Source: Congeria kusceri (lineage: Eukaryota; Mollusca; Bivalvia; Myida; Dreissenidae). From it: a stretch of DNA of 64,000 bases. A program made the translations under genes and the position numbers. Each line of letters starts with the position of its first letter. The first letter of the stretch is position 1. Shown one piece after another: positions 1-11,547 of this stretch. The notes beneath the pieces were generated by a model. That model worked only from the letters and a program-made list of their open reading frames with translations. It had not been told where the DNA came from and did not search any database. The stretch is taken from the NCBI GenBank assembly GCA_027627225.1, contig CM051025.1:50032181-50096180 (forward strand), written 5' to 3'.

Positions 1-667
1 ATTTCCTTTAATCGCGTTTTTTTCGTTTGCTTCAATTTCGACAAAAGCTCTCGTCTGTCGGCAAATGTCATCTTTTGTCATAGAGTTGAGCTGTACGGGA
101 ATGGCAAGAGTACAAGTGTATTAAGAATTCAATGCTTCCGAAGAATTATTGACCTTGTACGATACATTAAATGTGCTATGCGCATGCAGAGTGAGAAGTA
201 CATTCAGAGGGAGAGATTTGAAACATGCATATATATTATGGGACATTCAGATTAAGTTAAAATGTGTGCCTATAAATGTTTACCTTTCTTTCTATCGCAT
301 AGTTTGAAGTTATTTTATATGAACTATGAACAAAGTGCAGAAAGTGATCGCCTTTTTTACCTTGGATAAGCAATCACTAGTATTTTATTTCATGTTGCAC
401 ATTTTAAACTGACTCGTTACACCTGTTGGCATACATTTATCTACATTGAAATAAATTGTCCAAACATGTACAACAACGCTCGCTTGGTAATATTTCACAT
501 TAAATTATCAGTTATGACATCGCGGCCTAGAAAAGGACCATTCTTAATTATGCATACGCAAATTTACCACGGGAACACGTACAGTTGATGTGAAATCTAA
601 CCGGCTGTTATATTAACTTGATTCGATAGGAGTGAGTGTTGGTGGTGCTGGTGGTATGGTGTATCTG
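1..667. other. Non-coding flank, probably intron or 5' intergenic
   Basis: AT-rich sequence with no reading frame of coding character on either strand and no clear splice-site pair. It may hold part of the first intron of the synaptotagmin-like gene that begins to be readable at 2324, but no exon was recognised here. Confidence is only that nothing obvious is present. Confidence 0.5.
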
Positions 668-930
668 TGAGGCGTGTCATGGGAAGCCCGGGCTTAATGC
701 ATATGCGTAAAGCGGACCGTCTTGCATCAACCTGTGCAGTATGCACAGGCTAATCCGGGACGACACTTTCCGCCTACAGTGGATTTATGTTTAGAAGAGA
801 CTTCCTTGAACCAGAAAATACCGTAAAAGCGGAAAGTTTCGTCCTGAATTAGCCTGTGCGGACTGCACAGGCTGATCCGGGACCCTTTACGCACATGCAG
901 TATGCCCGGTTTTTCTATGACACGCCTCAT
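668..930. mobile_element. Palindromic GC-rich MITE-like element, copy 1
   Basis: The element opens with TGAGGCGTGTCATGGG and closes with its near complement GACACGCCTCA, so the whole unit is a long inverted repeat. Each half carries a second, nested hairpin built on GGATTAGCCTGTGC and its complement. Between the halves lies a conserved core (AGAGACTTCCTTGAA, then ATACCGTAAAAGCGGAAAG). No protein is encoded; open frames inside are by-products of the GC-rich arms. This copy is diverged in its left inner hairpin. The same family recurs 12 more times in the window. Confidence 0.85.
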
Positions 931-1404
931 ATGTATAAACGTGGGCGGGGGGGGGGGGTTAGGCCATAAATCTAAAATCCATCACAGCTGTTGCCAAATT
1001 GCTGAACACTGAGCGCAGTACGATCATAACATACTCCCCCTCTTACAATCACCTGACAGAACGCGTATATCAGTCGCCCAATTATCCGCGTGTCAGCCCG
1101 GATTTCACTGTAGAAGGCAGCGCTGGCAATCAGTGAAGGATATTGTCATGTTTGGCCATTTGTGAGGCTGATTTTGATTCAAGGTGTCTTTCCTTTGGTT
1201 GCATTATGTGTGGAATATATTTTCCAGTATGTAAAATGGCCATTGCGCGATGCGTTATGCGCTATACATGCACAGTCTTAACATAAAGCATTCTTAAAGC
1301 TAACGTATACATAATAAAACGTGGATATTTTGATATAAATGATGATTGCAGTAGTGTACACTGAACGTTATTGGTTTAGTTTGGCTAGAAACATAGAAAA
1401 TATA

Positions 1405-1657
1405 TGAGGCGTGTCGTGGGAAAAGGGGCGTTATGCATGTGCGTAAGGTGTCGTCCCGGATTAGCCTGTGCAGTCCGCACAGGCTAATCCAGGACGGCAC
1501 TATCTTCTTTTATGGTATTTTCTGTTGCAAGGAAGTCTCCTCTAGCCATTCAATCCCACTCCACTGAAGGCGGAAAGTGCCGTCCCGGATTAGCCTGTGC
1601 GGACTGCACAGGCTAATCCGGGACGACACAGTCCGGGTTTCACACGACACGCCTCAT
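1405..1657. mobile_element. Palindromic MITE-like element, copy 2
   Basis: Full-length copy of the 260 bp palindrome with TGAGGCGTGTCGTGGG at the left and ACACGACACGCCTCA at the right, flanked by TATA on both sides (TATA-TGAGGC and GCCTCA-TATA). The flanking match could be a target duplication or part of the palindrome. The right inner hairpin GTCCCGGATTAGCCTGTGCG is intact. Confidence 0.85.
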
Positions 1658-2007
1658 ATATGCTTAATGTAATTAGCGATACTAGTATGGTACCTTCCTT
1701 CGTTAAAATCCGTTTCACAACTCTTCATACAATGTCTTGGTGTTTGCCTTAAAAGTTTTACAATATACAACATTTCAATGTCAAGTAAATAGCTCATTTT
1801 GCAGTATAATTTTCCATTGACGCGTGTTTTACGCAATTTGATGAGTATTTATGCTATAAACAAGTCGTGCGTGAAATGTTTAAAATCGCAAAAGCAGCAG
1901 AATTGCTTGTTGAATATGCAATGGCCCGTGAACGCAGTACTCGTGTGAGAACTGAAGGCCATGCTATCTGTTTGTTATGGCAATGAATCAAGAAAACCCG
2001 GGCCCGT

Positions 2008-2254
2008 ATTCACCAACCAATTCTTAGACTTCAGAATAAAGAATAGACTTAGTATCAAGAAAAACCCCTTGTGCTTTTGTAAATATGCAGGGTACCTATG
2101 TTGCTTATGTCTGTACATTATTTAAAACAATGAACGCTACAATTAGCGTTGATGAATACCGAGTGAAATTCAAAGTAGCATCGTTCTTAGAATAGCGAAC
2201 TTTCAATAATATTCTTTATTTTTAGTCCTAAGTCTAAGAATTGGTTGGTGAAAT
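2008..2254. mobile_element. Short TIR element (MITE-like), about 250 bp
   Basis: The left end ATTCACCAACCAATTCTTAG and following bases to about 2044 recur inverted at about 2212-2254, ending CTAAGAATTGGTTGGTGAAAT. The arms are roughly 40 bp with a few mismatches and the centre is AT-rich and non-coding. It lies 70 bp upstream of the first readable exon of the synaptotagmin-like gene, so it is intronic. Confidence 0.75.
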
Positions 2255-2323
2255 TGATGCGATGTTGAAATATCATTAACATTCAAACATGCTTAAGAAC
2301 TGATCGATTATTGATTACAACAG

Positions 2324-2542
2324 TGTCGACGGCATATTCTTCATCTGTCGACCAAACGATGGATACAACCATATCAGCGGCTATACCGTTGGCGACGACG
2401 ACGGCAGTGCCGGCGGATCCAAACGTGTTTCTGACGACGCCGACGGCAACATACTCAAACAGAGAATACCTAGGTCCTGGTGCACCGGTACTCACCGAAC
2501 ACGTGGAGCCGGAAACGAAAGGCGACAATGATCTTACTATTG
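2324..2542 (+). CDS. Synaptotagmin-like gene, exon encoding Thr/Ser-rich ectodomain
   Basis: An acceptor follows the pyrimidine-poor tract ending TTACAACAG at 2323, and a GTGAGG donor starts at 2543. The exon is 219 nt with symmetric phase 1 ends. It encodes about 73 residues rich in Thr, Ser, Ala and Pro, with no cysteine, ending in the acidic stretch ETKGDNDLTI directly before the transmembrane segment of the next exon. It would be the extracellular or luminal juxtamembrane region. No in-frame ATG lies upstream before a stop at 2266, so the start codon and any signal peptide are on an unseen upstream exon. The GC content of the exon (about half) stands out from the flanking AT-rich DNA. Confidence 0.7.
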
Positions 2543-2707
2543 GTGAGGTGAACCCTATTTTCAGCTACATTAATACTGGGACACTTAAACATAATTCCTT
2601 GTAAGACATAAGGCCGTTCTAATGTAAAACTAATTCACGATCTGTGTGTTAAACCTAGACCTAGTTTTCCGCTTGCAAGATCTGGTCTGTTTATTCCTAA
2701 CATAAAT

Positions 2708-2941
2708 TGAGGCGTGTCCAGATAAAACCGGGCTAAATGCATGTGCGTAAAGTGTCGTCCCGGATTAGCCTGTGCAGCCCGCCCAGGCTAATTCAGGACG
2801 GCACTTCCCGCCTACAGTGGATTTATGTTTGGAAAAGACTTCCTTGAAGCAGAAAATACCATAAAAGCGGAAAGTGTCGTCCCGGATTAGCCTGTGCGGA
2901 CTGCACATGCATTAAGCCCGGTTTTCCCACGACACGCCTCA
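2708..2941. mobile_element. Palindromic MITE-like element, copy 3
   Basis: Copy of the double-palindrome family in the intron between the ectodomain and transmembrane exons. The terminal TGAGGCGTGTC and GACACGCCTCA are kept. The right inner hairpin has lost one arm: after GGATTAGCCTGTGCGGACTG it goes straight to the terminal arm, so the copy is about 25 bp shorter than full length. Confidence 0.85.
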
Positions 2942-3119
2942 AATATGGGTATATTTGCCACTATTATTTTTCAAATAAAGCAAATATCAGACGTGGATAC
3001 AAGATTTGGAGTAAGAGGGGGCGGCAAACAATAACCGTACAAATTATTCATGTATGCATATATACTATATGTAATATTATATTTTGCAAATCAAATGCCT
3101 GTTTAATTGCGCGATTGTA

Positions 3120-3157
<38 letters not shown>

Positions 3158-3897
3158 AGCTTTTTGTAGAGGACGAAAAAGTACAATTTGTGGGTTTAGT
3201 CGATAAATATGTTCTATAAATTCGTTGCAAAAAAGTAATAAAACCTTTTATGACACATAAAATTAATGGATTTACATCTGAGGATATTAGTTTAACTGGC
3301 GGTGTTTACAGAGTTGCGCCTCTGGACCCAGTTACTATTTCCATTCCTGTTCACGTGGAACAAAGCAAGAGGCAATCCAATATCTGAAACGCTATACCGC
3401 CAGCAATCATAAGAAATCGGCATGAATTTCAGCCAGGTCTCGTGGTGCCTGTAAAATAGCGCTTACATTGCATCCAATAAGCCACCTGCTTCCCCTTCAT
3501 CCCCTTCTTCGCCCACGCCTGTCCACGGTTATGCCATATTAGTAGAGAATAAATCTCCAATAATTCCAGGGAAACAGATGACGAATAACTTCAGCGCGGT
3601 CATTTTAGCAGAAGCGGCGAACATAAATCTGCCTGAATATTCCCAGTTGGGAAACATATAACATACTCATCGCAATAATTGTATACTAGATTTTCTATGG
3701 TATAACCACTTCGATGACACGTATGAACTAATACGATAAATTCGGAAATTAGTTATCAATCTGTCGGCGGCTATAAGTTACCAAATTAATTTATCTTGTA
3801 TTGTGTTTGTGCAGAAATGTCTTTGCCCATCTAACGTTTACGCACGCACACAGTCGGCAATAAAGCTGCAAGTAAATTTTGATATTATTTTTTTCAG
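2942..3897. other. Intron with a TA dinucleotide tract
   Basis: Intron of the synaptotagmin-like gene. It holds a pure TA tract at about 3122-3152 and otherwise only AT-rich unique sequence. It ends in a strong polypyrimidine tract and CAG at 3888-3897. Confidence 0.6.
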
Positions 3898-4751
3898 TTT
3901 TAATCTTGGTTGGAGGTGCCGCCCTTATTGTACTTATTATCACTGTGGTGCTGGTCCTGTGCCTGAGGAGAGTCCGACAGCGCCGCCGGAAGCGTTCCCT
4001 GGTCGCCGCCAAGTATGACAGTCTGATAACCACGCTTCGCCGCCCGTCGCCCGTGTCGCTAATAAGCACGCGCCGACAGATTAGCGAGCCGTCGTCAGCG
4101 TCGTATCAGTCGAACTACAGCACGTTCGACATCGTTACTGAATATCAAAACGCACAGGGCGTCGGGTACGAGCGTCTCACCGACTCTGAGGACAAGAACA
4201 GGAAATCTAGTGGCGGAAGTGAAAAACTGACGAAGACAAAGTACCACAGTATGGATTCTGGGCAAAATAAAGGGAAAAAGAAGAAAGGGACGCTGAAAAA
4301 GTCTAAATCAAACCCAGTGATTCTGCCGTCAGTTCGGGCCGAAATCGATAACGAACACTGTCCTAAGATTTCGTTTACACTCAAGTACGACTCCAAAGCG
4401 CGCGTTCTAAAGCTTCATTTTCTCTCAGTCTCCGAGCTCCCGGGAAAGTGTCACGGCTTGGACGTCTCGGCCGTCGTCTCCCTTTTCCCGCGCAACGTCG
4501 ACGGCGTTCACAGTCGGATCGTCACCGGCGCGAGCGAGATACAGCTGAACGAGACGTTCGTTTTCGACGACATGACGCTACCGGAAGTGGAGAAGTCCAC
4601 GCTGCGTTTCGTGCTCCAGTATAAGCGGAAGATGCGCTCCGGGAAGGAGGAGCTCCTGGGGGAGCTGTACATGAAGTGCTGCGACCACGACTGGAGCAAA
4701 AACGACACACTGAACTTCACTTCGATGGCGCTCGGCTCCAAAACGAAAAGC
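3898..4751 (+). CDS. Synaptotagmin-like protein, exon with transmembrane helix, linker and C2A domain
   Basis: This is the main exon of a tandem-C2 membrane protein. The acceptor TTTTTTTCAG ends at 3897 (phase 1) and the preferred donor is GTAAGG at 4752 (phase 0); reading through instead meets a stop at 4770-4772. In order the exon encodes a hydrophobic helix (from LILVGGAALIVLI, about 22 residues), an immediate basic stop-transfer RRVRQRRRKR, a roughly 125-residue Ser-rich linker with a polybasic patch (KGKKKKGTLKKSK), and a C2 domain from KISFTLKYD to about SMALGSKTKS. In the C2 fold the loop 1 and loop 3 aspartates are mostly replaced (loop 3 reads QYKRKMRSGKEE), so calcium binding is unlikely. 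Such proteins act in vesicle or membrane trafficking; whether this is nearest to the Syt12, 13, 14/16 or 15 group cannot be settled by eye. Confidence 0.88.
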
Positions 4752-5163
4752 GTAAGGATACAATTCCTTTAGTGTTGTAATAACGTTTTGATTTTCGGCT
4801 TTAATAAAAATATATCTACCGATATTTCATACAAATTATATTGTAATATGTTATCGTTTTGCTACAAATAATTGGCTGAACATAGCTTCGTTTCATGGAC
4901 TTGCGATTATTTGAAATCTGAAAATTATGGAATTGCTAGGGAGCCATAATCTATTCCGATACAATTTATATTAATGTAATGCATATTCAATGTTTAGTGT
5001 GTAAGTGAATGTGTCTCACTTGTGTTTAAATGTTTGCAAGCACCATTCACATACGGTGTGAACACATTTACACGTATTATGTAAGTTTGGTGTGATTTCG
5101 ATGTGCATACTGTCCACATTTTAAATCCATGTTTATGTTGTCTAATATTCCACCTGGTCACAG

Positions 5164-5305
5164 GGGACCCCTGACAAGTACCTGCTCGATGACCTGGGCT
5201 CCCTGTTCATCTGTCTCGAGTACCAGGGAGGGGCCAACCGGCTCAAGGTCATGGTCAGAAAGGCCAGCGGGCTGCCCAAGTCGGACAAGCTGATTGGGGA
5301 ACCAG
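5164..5305 (+). CDS. Synaptotagmin-like protein, exon with N-terminal half of C2B
   Basis: The acceptor CACCTGGTCACAG ends at 5163 and the donor AACCAG/GTAGG begins at 5306. The exon is 142 nt, phase 0 in and phase 1 out, matching its neighbours. It encodes DDLGSLFICLEYQGGANRL followed by KVMVRKASGLPKSDKLIGEP. These are strands 1 to 3 of a synaptotagmin C2B domain: LPKSD is the classic loop 1 entry, but the second calcium-site Asp (usually in a DPYVKV motif) is replaced (GEPGHYVVI). GC-rich codon use contrasts sharply with the introns. Confidence 0.88.
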
Positions 5306-5635
5306 GTAGGTTACTATGGCTACGAGTGTACACATCGACATCTGTGAACGTATTTATAAAGAATCGTATTTTATTTTTAACTAATGTTGAAACACTATAG
5401 TTTAGTTAGTGTACATGACAATTATTAAATAATAATACTTTTGGAATTGTATTGCACCTTGTGTGTCAAAATCATTATAGCAATGCACTTTTTAATAAGA
5501 AAATCATAACATTTCAGATGTTGAAGTTTGTTTTTATTTATCGACAAAGTTTCTTTATAAGTACCATGCCCTGATCCAACCAGTAAATGCATAAATGTGC
5601 ATGTAGTTAGTTTTGTGTGAATATCTTGCGTTGTG

Positions 5636-5822
5636 ATCAAAGTGGTGTAATGGATTTGGTGTCCGCCTTGCGATCGGGTGGTCGTGAGTTCGATCCCTGC
5701 TCGGGGAGCGTTCGAACGATCTTTCTCATACAACACCAAGAACTGTTTCTACCCAGGAAACGGACTCGAGAGTGCCATAATAAGCCCCAGGCTTTCGACA
5801 CAATCGAGCTAAAATAAATAGG
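5636..5822 (+). mobile_element. tRNA-derived SINE
   Basis: The head has tRNA-like control boxes: an A-box-like GTGGTGTAATGG and a B-box GAGTTCGATCCC about 45 bp later, with an anticodon-arm-like CCGCCTTGCGATCGGGTGG between them. The T-stem does not pair well, so it is not a working tRNA. A non-tRNA body follows with CTACCCAGGAAACGGACTCG and a tail CGAGCTAAAATAAATAGG. The layout (tRNA head, body, A-rich end) is that of a SINE. It is intronic. Confidence 0.7.
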
Positions 5823-8790
5823 TTTAAACATAATTTACACGCATAGAGGACTATTGTATTGGAGTGAAACTTGACTGGATAAATAAAGGTCAGTATTTAC
5901 ACTTATCAACTGACATGTTTAAATAATAGGGTTCAAAAATGTAGGTTGACGGAAAATGCCGTGATTTGTCGTTTTATCTTTACTAGTTTTGCAATTGACC
6001 GAAATACATCCTGGCATGATATTAAATTAAACTAGCGAATTCATTTCACTGAATTTAAAGTTATATGGGATGAATGAGTCGATACTTCAACCGAGCTCTT
6101 CAGATTACCGGATTCCATTAACAGTTTTGCTGTTTAATAACAGGTCTGAGATTCTAAAACAAAGTCTGAAACATCAAACATCATTATTCTATTTAGATCA
6201 CCTATAATGCTCTCATAATGGTATCTCTGGTTTGATATTCAATCGTGACATTATTCTTGATGCGATCAAATGCCTTTAAAATCACGACCAAAATTAACGC
6301 TACAAAGCGCACGACTCTAACAAGTACATCAACTGAAGTAGTTGAAGTGGAATGTTTTGAATTAAAGTGGCGAAAGTCAACTACCGTTTTTAGACTGTTG
6401 GCGCAAGCCAACAGAATTTAATAGTTGTATTCAAAAATCGGTGTTGAGGGAACTACTTCTTTACTCTACAGGCTACGAGTCAGTAAATCGATAAATTACT
6501 TCGCTTTGCTCGCTGAGCAGTGAGGCTTCATGTTATCGATGTTACTTTTTGTTCATGAATAGATGACAATAAATAGATCCTACTTAAACAATAATAAACA
6601 ATAATAATAATCCAGTAAGTCCACATCCACAAGAAAATTCATGTTATGTAAATTCATATAGGCATCTGTTTGTGCTGTTTATTGGTTAACTGCTTACGTG
6701 TATTACATCATATTGCGTAAGTTTAACAACAGTGTATTGACTCAGTACATATAGCGGAGCAATTGTAACCACTCGATTTGCGATTGCTATTGTTTTTGAA
6801 GTATGCATAAGATTTGTGGAAAAGCATTGTACTTCAAGGGAAAGATTTGAATGCATTTTACTAATGTAACTTATTTTTTTATTAAATCGGTATTTACCTG
6901 GCATAGCCCTTGTGATAAAAAGCACTGTAGATTGATTCGAAATTATACGGTTAATCGACTATTTTTACCCGTTGTAGATTGACTTGTATGCTTTTTAAAT
7001 AGTTTGCACAAATGATGTAAGTTTTAATTTGCAACAGACAGTGGCCTGGAACTCCATCTTGAATTAGGTCAATTACCAGCTTATACCAATTTATTTAAGT
7101 AGATTGTATAGTTATTAGTTTCGGTATTTGTTTTGTATAAATGATACAACAGACAGGTGACTTAATTAAAAAATGTTCCTTATGATTAAAATACTCTCAT
7201 AATTCATTTGCTGACAGTTTCTTTTGTCGCAAATAGTCTTTCTACGCTGACACCGTTTTGATTTCACGTGTTGTACTTCAGTTTTTATAAACTTATCAAA
7301 TATACGCCGTAGAACACATGGCATGGCAAATTTCATGTAGCACAACTGGCAAAACATCGTTAAAACAATAAAATGCCAATGATCAACAATACATCTTTCC
7401 AGGTTTTGTATTGCCACTTACATTATGTATTTGATTTTGCATGCTCTCTGTTTGGTGACTTATAAGCCCATAAGGCCTGGTGTTATCTTGTTGTATTTCA
7501 CAATTTAATCGTTCCTATTTTCTGCATATACACACGTCAAAATAATAAACAAGGATAATTACAACTATTGTTAATTAATGGAATACTTTTCATTCATCGT
7601 TTATTGCAATACATTACTAGCTTTACCACGTGCTCCATTGAAGAAAATACGGTTACCGTTAAACACGTGATATTCGCTTACATTAATTGGATAACATGCT
7701 AGATGGATTTTCATATGGTTGACATGTGTGGAGTACTTCCATTGCAATGTACAAATAGAAGAGACAAGGAAGACATATATAAGTTCCAGTCAATACAAAT
7801 AAATACTCACGTTGCTACCAAGGAAACGCGAAATGGTACTTGTTCAAAGGATTTCGATCGGTGACGCTCCTAGTACGTCTAGATCTACCACTTTGTTGGC
7901 CTTTCAGTGATTTCAATAAATCCTGCCTAGAGCAGGTGTACTAGGAAGGTCGCGATGTCGATTAATCTAACACCACTGCGATTAGAGAGATGTTCTCTCC
8001 TCTCCCGCTGGGACGAACCAATCCTTTAAACATAGCATTGAACATTAATACGAGAATACGAGGAATTCTGTTATTTTATTGACTTATGATACGCTTTTGG
8101 TCAGTGTTTTCATTTGCAATTTCTTTAAGAGCATTTTGTTCCGGGCAATGAATTAATGAATCGTTTTCATCAGCCTCTGTGCTAGGTTGCATAATGGAAA
8201 AGGTCATGGAAATACGGGCTTTTAATAGCACCATATACTATTTTTTATATCCCTCGGCATAATCGTGAATGGCGAACATATTTATTTCGAAATGGACATC
8301 ACGCTTTGCACTGAAAATGTCATGCCCCAAGCATTAATTGTTGTGGCATATGTTGAAGTCTACTGCACACTGTGTTGATTGTTTTAATGCATATTCGCTT
8401 TATTGTTTTGACTTGGATTCGACGATTTATTTTGTATAAAATCTAATAAACATAAATTATTTAGTGCGATTGATGTATGTGCAACATTTAACTATAAATA
8501 TTTATCACTTGAACGTCTTTGGTTCGAATCGCGGAACCATTAATTTAAGCATGTAATGCCCTCATTGTTTCGCAAACTACACCTAGAAATTTAATTATAA
8601 ATGTAATAAAATACGCTTTATATGAAAATTAAGCATCTATAACGACAGAAACGTTGCGAAGACCGTGTGTGTGTACACACAAGTCAGTCAGTGTTTAGAC
8701 GTGAAACAAAGTATATACTTTGCCAGAACGCCTTTTATTTTGTCACCAAAATCAAGTCGTGCGAAATGTAACTAGAGGACATGCTGAAAT

Positions 8791-9060
8791 AAAATGTGCA
8801 TACAAACCGATATGTCGTCGATGATCATTGTATGGTCTTTCAAGCATTGACAATGACCAAATAAAAGTCAATAACGACTTCTTCCTTTATCACTGGCCAA
8901 TTTATTCACCATATTATTGTCAGATAATGTGCAAGCAAAGCGATATGTCGCCACTGGTCAGTGTATGCTATCTACAGCCTTTGTCGGTGACCAAATATAA
9001 AAGAAATAATAATTTCTTCATTTATCCCTGACCACAATTCACCACTATTCACCATTATTG
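8791..9060. repeat. Tandem duplication, about 133 bp unit, two copies
   Basis: AATGTGCATACAAACCGATA (8793) is matched by AATGTGCAAGCAAAGCGATA 133 bp later (8926), and the similarity continues through GGTCAGTGTATG, TGACCAAATA, CTTCATTTATC and AATTCACCA. The copies are about 75 percent alike by eye, so the duplication is old. Intronic and non-coding. Confidence 0.65.
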
Positions 9061-10179
9061 TCTGGTTTTCAAAGCCAATTGCCTCCTTTTTCCCCGTCAT
9101 CAACTTTACAAAATGTTCTTTTTACATCATGTTTTACTTAGTTTTCATCTTTGATGTCACAATGTGTTTACCTTATTAAATCTAACGAAGGAAACTAGAA
9201 TGTCGATCTTGTATACAGGCCACAATTACCTCAATCTACCTAATGTAATGATCGTTTTGTTTTATAATCAATTGAAGCTTTAAATAATGATAATGAAGTT
9301 TTTACTTTTACAAGGATTGGTTGATGTTTTAACAGCAAAGTATACGTGTGCTCGTTTTGTGCCTTGTTCAAGCAGCATCTGTGAAATCCATTAGAGAAAC
9401 GTGGTAGACGGTCTAGAGAAACGAGGTAGGCGGTCTGGATGTAATAGCACTGAAAGTTTATATTTCACCAGTTAATGCCTGAACCCTTGAACATGAGAAA
9501 CATACCCTCTGACAAGGAGATAAGAGTTTCATAGGCATGTATTTTCCAGAAATGTCACACATTTCGAAAACACGTGACTTCAGAATCATCCATTGTTTAT
9601 AGATGTTTGTAATAAAATACTAGTAGCCAGATAATCTCAATTTACTACCTTAATAGAGCCAATGGCTGCTCCAACGTTAAGAAAAAAAAGATAGATATAT
9701 AGCATAAAACAAATATAAATTTTGCAAACACGTTATCATGGCTTTATCACATTTCATTGATAAACAAAAACAAGCGTGATTACGCCCCTTCATTTCCAGC
9801 AATTTCTCACGGATTAAAAGTTAACAAAATGAACACGATCAACCCACAGAAGTATTTACTATTTTTGTACGGCGTTCTCATATATCTACAGTGTATAAAT
9901 AAAACATGATGTAATTACAAGACGAGACTTATTCGCTGTTTAAAGACAAGAAACCGTACAACATGCGTACGTCATTCTGTGACTTGGAAACTTTGGAAAC
10001 TTAGTGCATACCAGGATTGCCCACTTGACTTTCTAACGAAGGTTCAGGACCCCATTAGGACACATCTGTTTGGCTTTTGATCTCAACATGTAATTCACTT
10101 TAATACGTAATGATTTCAACTAACACAAACGTATGCATGAAACTTATTTAATAGCAGACAATGCTCCGTTTATTTTCAG

Positions 10180-10541
10180 GTCACTACGTTGTCATTAACC
10201 TGATGAAGAACCTCAGCGTTGTTAAAGTCCAAGAAACCAAAACACTCAACGGATACGCGCCCATTTGGAATCAGCCATTTTTGTTTGACTTAAGTGGTTC
10301 TCCGGAGCTCGAATACAGTGTCGATTTTGTAATCATGCGCAAGAAACTGCATACCAAAGACGCTGTGATTGGTCAGGCGACTATTGGAGCCAATGGTTGC
10401 CGAAGTGGGCGGAGTCACTGGAAGGACATCATGTCACCGCGACCCATGGAGACCGCAAAGTGGCACGCGATTGGTCCGGTGATAGGCAAACACGGGAACC
10501 AACAAAATGGCGTCGAGCATTCGCATTCAGACAATAGCTAA
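10180..10541 (+). CDS. Synaptotagmin-like protein, terminal exon completing C2B
   Basis: The acceptor TTTATTTTCAG ends at 10179 and the phase 1 junction restores a Gly codon (G plus GT). The exon encodes GHYVVINLMKNLSVVKVQET, then APIWNQPFLFDL, FVIMRKKLHTKDAVIGQATI, SHWKDIMSPRP and KWHAIGP, then a hydrophilic tail ending SHSDNS and TAA. HWK and the WHxI motif are hallmarks of the end of synaptotagmin C2B. The loop 3 region (IMRKKLHTKD) lacks the usual aspartates, as in C2A. The visible protein totals about 525 residues plus the missing N-terminus. An internal ATG at 10161 lies in the intron and is not the start. Confidence 0.9.
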
Positions 10542-10583
10542 ACGAGCTTTGCTCTGTTCTTGCTTGATTATTGCAAACATATT

Positions 10584-10831
10584 TGAGGCGTGTCGTGGGT
10601 AAACCGGGCTTAATGCATGTGCCTACAGTGTCGTCCCGGATTAGCCTGTGCGGACTGCAGGACGACAGTTTCCGCTTTTATGGTATTTTCTGTTTCAGGG
10701 AAGTCATTTCTAAACATAAATCCACTTCAGGCGGGAAGTGTCCCGGATTAGCGTGTGCGGACTGCACAGGTTAATCCGGGACGACACTTTTCGCAAATGC
10801 GTTAAGCCGGGTTTCCCACGACAAGCCTCAT
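10584..10831. mobile_element. Palindromic MITE-like element, copy 4, in the 3' UTR
   Basis: Starts 43 bp after the stop codon of the synaptotagmin-like gene and before its candidate poly(A) signals, so it should be transcribed as part of the 3' UTR. Ends are TGAGGCGTGTCGTGGG and ACGACAAGCCTCA. The left inner hairpin is collapsed (CCTGTGCGGACTGCAGGACG); the right is nearly intact. Confidence 0.85.
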
Positions 10832-11165
10832 TTTAACCATATGTTGGTTGTGATCATTGTGTGACTCATGCTGAGTTTATACGTATTTAAATTGTGTTTG
10901 AACGCGTTGTGAACGTTTGATGTACAGCACCTTTTTGTGTCGTTTCGAGAATATTATATATTTACAGTGTTGTATCTGAATACTGTATACATGTATATAT
11001 GTGATGATCAATATGAAAAGCATTGGACATATTATAATGACATGTACTATATGATTTTAATTTATATTTATTAACTTATCAAAATTTGTATAAATATGAA
11101 AGTGTTGCATTCCTTCACATTACATGTACATATACATACACATGTACATATTCATTATTATTGTT

Positions 11166-11167
<2 letters not shown>

Positions 11168-11198
<31 letters not shown>
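11168..11198. repeat. ATT trinucleotide microsatellite
   Basis: About ten uninterrupted ATT units, in the probable 3' UTR. The small + strand frames at 11086-11345 are created by this tract. Confidence 0.9.
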
Positions 11199-11547
11199 GT
11201 CGATATTTCAACAAAAACCGTTAGCAAATCGAACGTGCTTCTGTATTGTATACATGTGTATAGCATTCATTGTTGTTTGTTAAGCACAAAATGTGGCGAC
11301 ATTCATGTTTTAGCAAAAGAAGAATTCAAAAAAAAACAGAGATAACAAAAGAAATGAATACGTTTCACACATCATAACATAGATTAGTGAAAGTATTAAA
11401 ATCTACTATAAAAGATTATATATAACTTTCAGCTATGACGAGCTTCTATTAATGACTGTTTGCAAAGTCCTATTCATGTTTCTGTGTTAGATGTTTGACA
11501 TTCATTGTTTTCATACACATTGTTTTATAATTTGTACTGTTTTGTTG

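Larger units (their letters stand above)
5306..10179. other. Large intron of the synaptotagmin-like gene
   Basis: A 4.9 kb intron splitting the C2B domain. Apart from a tRNA-derived SINE (about 5630-5822) and a 133 bp tandem duplication (about 8791-9060) it is AT-rich with no coding signal on either strand; the ORFs at 6202-6411, 6686-6925 and 7166-7417 have no codon bias or splice context. A 22 bp imperfect duplication around TAGAGAAACG is seen near 9395-9440. Confidence 0.6.

Noticed and set aside
2283..2528. 81-codon - strand frame over the ectodomain exon
   Set aside because: Antisense shadow of the Thr-rich + strand exon, whose phases and splice sites fit the downstream C2 gene.
8519..8545. 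B-box-like GGTTCGAATCGCGGAACC
   Set aside because: No A box, anticodon arm or repeat body nearby; a lone small palindrome.
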